Source of the DNA: JBCCRH01 sp039208045
GTDB taxonomy: Bacteria; Bacteroidota; Bacteroidia; Chitinophagales; Saprospiraceae
DNA: 15,108 nucleotides
Assembly: GCA_039208045.1 (NCBI GenBank)
Contig: JBCCRH010000098.1
Location: forward strand, 1-15,108
Direction: 5' to 3'
The notes under the pieces were generated by a model that made no database searches, was not told where the DNA came from, and was given only the letters and a program-made list of their open reading frames with translations. This document shows, one piece after another, positions 12,559 to 15,108 of this stretch. Both the position numbers and the translations under genes were made by a program. How positions within the stretch are numbered: the first letter of the stretch is position 1; each line of letters starts with the position of its first letter.

Positions 12559-15108
12559 CTATTCTTTAACGTCAGTATTGACCGCCTTTTCGGTTTCGAT
12601 CTGGATCTTGTCACTATCCTTATCTAAGACCGCACGGAGTACCGTTCCGTCTGCTAAGTTCTCGTTGAGGATAAACTCAGCTAATGGGTCTTCCAGATAT
12701 TTCTGAATAGCTCTGTGAAGCGGACGTGCACCAAATTGCGGATCAAATCCTTTCTCTGCGACGAATTTTTTCGCTTCCTCTGATAACACCAAGCTCAAGT
12801 TCATGCCTTCTAAGCGACCAAATAGATCTTTCAAAGAAATATCGATAATCTTGAAGATGTCTTCTTGGCTTAAGCTATTGAAGATGACCACATCGTCAAT
12901 TCTATTCAAAAATTCTGGCGAGAAGGTACGCTTTAGTGCATTTTGGATCACTCCTTTTGAGTGGTCTGCTGCTGCAGTTTGGCGTGCTTCTGTTGCAAAA
13001 CCAACCCCTTGACCAAAGTCCTTCAACTGACGCACCCCAATATTGGAGGTCATAATGATCAACGTATTCTTGAAGTCTACTTTGCGACCTAATCCGTCGG
13101 TTAGTTGTCCATCGTCGAGCACCTGTAGTAAAATGTTGTACACATCAGGATGCGCTTTTTCAATTTCATCCAAAAGGATCACTGAATAAGGCTTGCGACG
13201 CACTTTTTCCGTCAATTGACCACCTTCCTCGTATCCTACATAGCCCGGAGGCGCACCGATTAAGCGGCTCACAGAGAATTTCTCCATGTACTCACTCATA
13301 TCGATACGAATTAGCGCATCATCTGAGTCGAATACATAGCGAGCTAAGGCTTTCGCCAATTCCGTTTTACCCACACCGGTTGGCCCTAAAAAGATGAACG
13401 TACCAATTGGCTTTGACGGGTCTTTTAGGCCTATTCGGTTACGCTGGATAGCCTTGGTAATTTTTTGTATGGCTTCATCCTGGCCAATAACTGCTTTACG
13501 CAAGTCATCGTCCATTTTCACTAGGCGCTTACTTTCACTTTGTGCTACCTTCTGTACTGGAATACCCGTCATCATCGCCACTACTTCTGCTATATCCTCT
13601 TCTCCAACTGGGTAGCGCTTTGTTTTAGCTTCTTCTTCCCACTGCACCTTGGCGAACTCGAGCTGACGTACCAGTCTTGATTCTTTATCTCTTAAATCTG
13701 CTGCACGTTCGTATTGCTGATTCTTGACCGCTTGATTTTTTTGTTCCTTCAGATCCTCAATCTTTTTCTCTAGCTCTTCGATATGCTCAGGAACATGGAT
13801 ATTTTTGAGGTGTACTCTAGCACCTACTTCGTCCAGTACATCAATGGCCTTGTCTGGTAGGAAACGATCACTGATATAACGGTCACTCAATTTCACACAA
13901 GCAGTGATGGCTTCGTCCGAATAATTGACATTGTGAAATTCTTCATACTTGGGCTTGATATTCTCCAAAATATTAACGGCTTCTTCTGCTGAAGGTGGTT
14001 CTACCATTACCTTTTGGAAACGACGATCTAGCGCGCCATCTTTCTCGATATGCTGGCGGTACTCATCGAGTGTTGAAGCACCTATACATTGGAGTTCACC
14101 TCTTGCCAATGCTGGCTTGAAGATATTGGAAGCATCCAATGAGCCCGTTGCTCCACCAGCCCCAACGATAGTGTGAATCTCATCGATGAATAAGATCACA
14201 TCACGTGATTTTTCTAGCTCATTCATGATGGCCTTCATACGCTCTTCAAACTGCCCGCGATACTTCGTACCCGCTACTAGAGCAGCTAGATCAAGCATAA
14301 CGATTCGCTTGTTGAATAGCGTTCTAGACACCTTGCGCTGGATAATGCGCAAAGCTAAGCCTTCTACGATCGCTGTTTTACCTACACCCGGCTCTCCAAT
14401 AAGGATAGGGTTGTTCTTTTTGCGGCGGCTTAGAATTTGCGATACCCGCTCAATTTCATTTTCACGACCAATGATGGGGTCGAGTTTATCTTCTTCTGCG
14501 AGCTTGGTGATGTCGCGGCCGAAGTTGTCTAGTACTGGAGTTCTTGACTTAGTCCCTCCTTTACGTTGTTGATATCTGCCAGACTGCTCTTCTTCTTCAA
14601 ATTCTTCTTGTTCAGAAGGAGCCTGTGCATATGGTTCTTGTGCCATTCCTGAAAAGTCTTGTTCTTGACGGACATATTCTAGCTCTGCCTTGAAGATGTC
14701 GTAGTCGATATCGAAATGTTGGAGAATCTTGGAAGCTTGATTCTCATTATGTTTTAAAATGGAGAGCAATAAATGCTCCGGGCTGATCTCTTCACTTTTA
14801 AGCATCTTAGCCTCAAGGAAGGTTACCTTGAGTACTTTTTCTGCTTGTTTGTTCATGGGCAAATGTCCTACATTAAGAGATGTGCTTGAAGATGGAAGGC
14901 GCTGTACTGAATCTTCTAGTGATTGGCGAAGTTCAGATGCATCTACCTCAAGACTATCTAAAACACGCATAGCAAGGCTGCCATTATCAGCCATAATCGC
15001 CAGTAGCAGGTGCTCCGTGCCAATAAAGTCATGGCCCAGGCGGATCGCTTCCTCTCTACTTCTGGTGATTACCTTTTTTACTTTCGGTGAAAATCGTTTA
15101 TAATTCAT
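12559..15108 (-). CDS. clpC: ATP-dependent Clp protease ATP-binding subunit ClpC
   Basis: This 849-residue protein has the usual ClpC length, and its ATG coincides with the right edge of the window. The N-terminus (MNYKRFSPKVKKVITRSREE, then GHDFIGTEHLL) fits the family start, so the gene is probably complete. Domains in order: double Clp_N repeat (1-148); acidic linker (150-185); first AAA+ with Walker A GEPGVGKT (238-245) and Walker B VILFIDEIH; a UVR/coiled middle region (about 440-485); second AAA+ with Walker A GPTGVGKT (575-582) and Walker B VILLDEIEKAH; and a C-terminal lid. A VGF tripeptide (702-704) sits where ClpC carries its ClpP-docking loop. ClpC unfolds damaged or tagged proteins and feeds them to ClpP in the cytoplasm. 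The promoter lies outside the window. Confidence 0.96.
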   Translation of the reverse strand: MNYKRFSPKVKKVITRSREEAIRLGHDFIGTEHLLLAIMADNGSLAMRVLDSLEVDASELRQSLEDSVQRLPSSSTSLNVGHLPMNKQAEKVLKVTFLEAKMLKSEEISPEHLLLSILKHNENQASKILQHFDIDYDIFKAELEYVRQEQDFSGMAQEPYAQAPSEQEEFEEEEQSGRYQQRKGGTKSRTPVLDNFGRDITKLAEEDKLDPIIGRENEIERVSQILSRRKKNNPILIGEPGVGKTAIVEGLALRIIQRKVSRTLFNKRIVMLDLAALVAGTKYRGQFEERMKAIMNELEKSRDVILFIDEIHTIVGAGGATGSLDASNIFKPALARGELQCIGASTLDEYRQHIEKDGALDRRFQKVMVEPPSAEEAVNILENIKPKYEEFHNVNYSDEAITACVKLSDRYISDRFLPDKAIDVLDEVGARVHLKNIHVPEHIEELEKKIEDLKEQKNQAVKNQQYERAADLRDKESRLVRQLEFAKVQWEEEAKTKRYPVGEEDIAEVVAMMTGIPVQKVAQSESKRLVKMDDDLRKAVIGQDEAIQKITKAIQRNRIGLKDPSKPIGTFIFLGPTGVGKTELAKALARYVFDSDDALIRIDMSEYMEKFSVSRLIGAPPGYVGYEEGGQLTEKVRRKPYSVILLDEIEKAHPDVYNILLQVLDDGQLTDGLGRKVDFKNTLIIMTSNIGVRQLKDFGQGVGFATEARQTAAADHSKGVIQNALKRTFSPEFLNRIDDVVIFNSLSQEDIFKIIDISLKDLFGRLEGMNLSLVLSEEAKKFVAEKGFDPQFGARPLHRAIQKYLEDPLAEFILNENLADGTVLRAVLDKDSDKIQIETEKAVNTDVKE

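Overview
The window looks like chromosome from a Bacteroidota member. Saprospiria or a Lewinella-like lineage is my inference from overall gene style. Supporting signs are a promoter matching the Bacteroidota -7 consensus TAnnTTTG in front of rpmI, weak Shine-Dalgarno signals, a di-haem peroxidase lipoprotein, and caspase and TIR proteins of a kind common in that group. Almost everything is on the minus strand; only the subtilisin-like protease at 7476-9479 reads on the plus strand.

Region 1 (about 7206 down to the left edge) is a compact minus-strand operon of six reading frames. Each junction is an overlap or a gap of 3-6 bases. In transcription order they are: a caspase-TIR protein with an intact His/Cys dyad; a TIR-like plus inactive-STAND-like protein; a MoxR-type AAA+ ATPase; a CoxE-like vWA protein; a protein with an N-terminal helical domain and a degenerate caspase domain; and a partial ORF running off the left edge. 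The MoxR-vWA pair with caspase, TIR and iSTAND partners matches the vWA-MoxR ternary type of NTP-dependent bacterial conflict system. The least expected observation is that a third TIR-like domain appears to be cut in two by a single in-frame TAA at 660-662, between the degenerate-caspase ORF and the partial ORF.

Region 2 (7207-9521) holds an intergenic stretch with palindromic REP-like hairpins, then the divergent S8 protease. That protease has no secretion signal and a C-terminal lamin-tail-like domain, and it ends at a shared hairpin terminator. Whether it belongs to the conflict system is unproven.

Region 3 (9526-10881) is a lipoprotein di-haem cytochrome c peroxidase/MauG-type gene, convergent with the protease.

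Region 4 (11024-15108) is core genome: clpC with its own terminator, then infC (TTG start), rpmI and rplT, ending in a strong terminator. A clear internal promoter precedes rpmI.

Working model (inference): MoxR and vWA form an ATP-driven chaperone or switch. The TIR-like domains, none of which shows an obvious NADase glutamate, act as adaptors. The caspase-TIR protein is the likely proteolytic effector.
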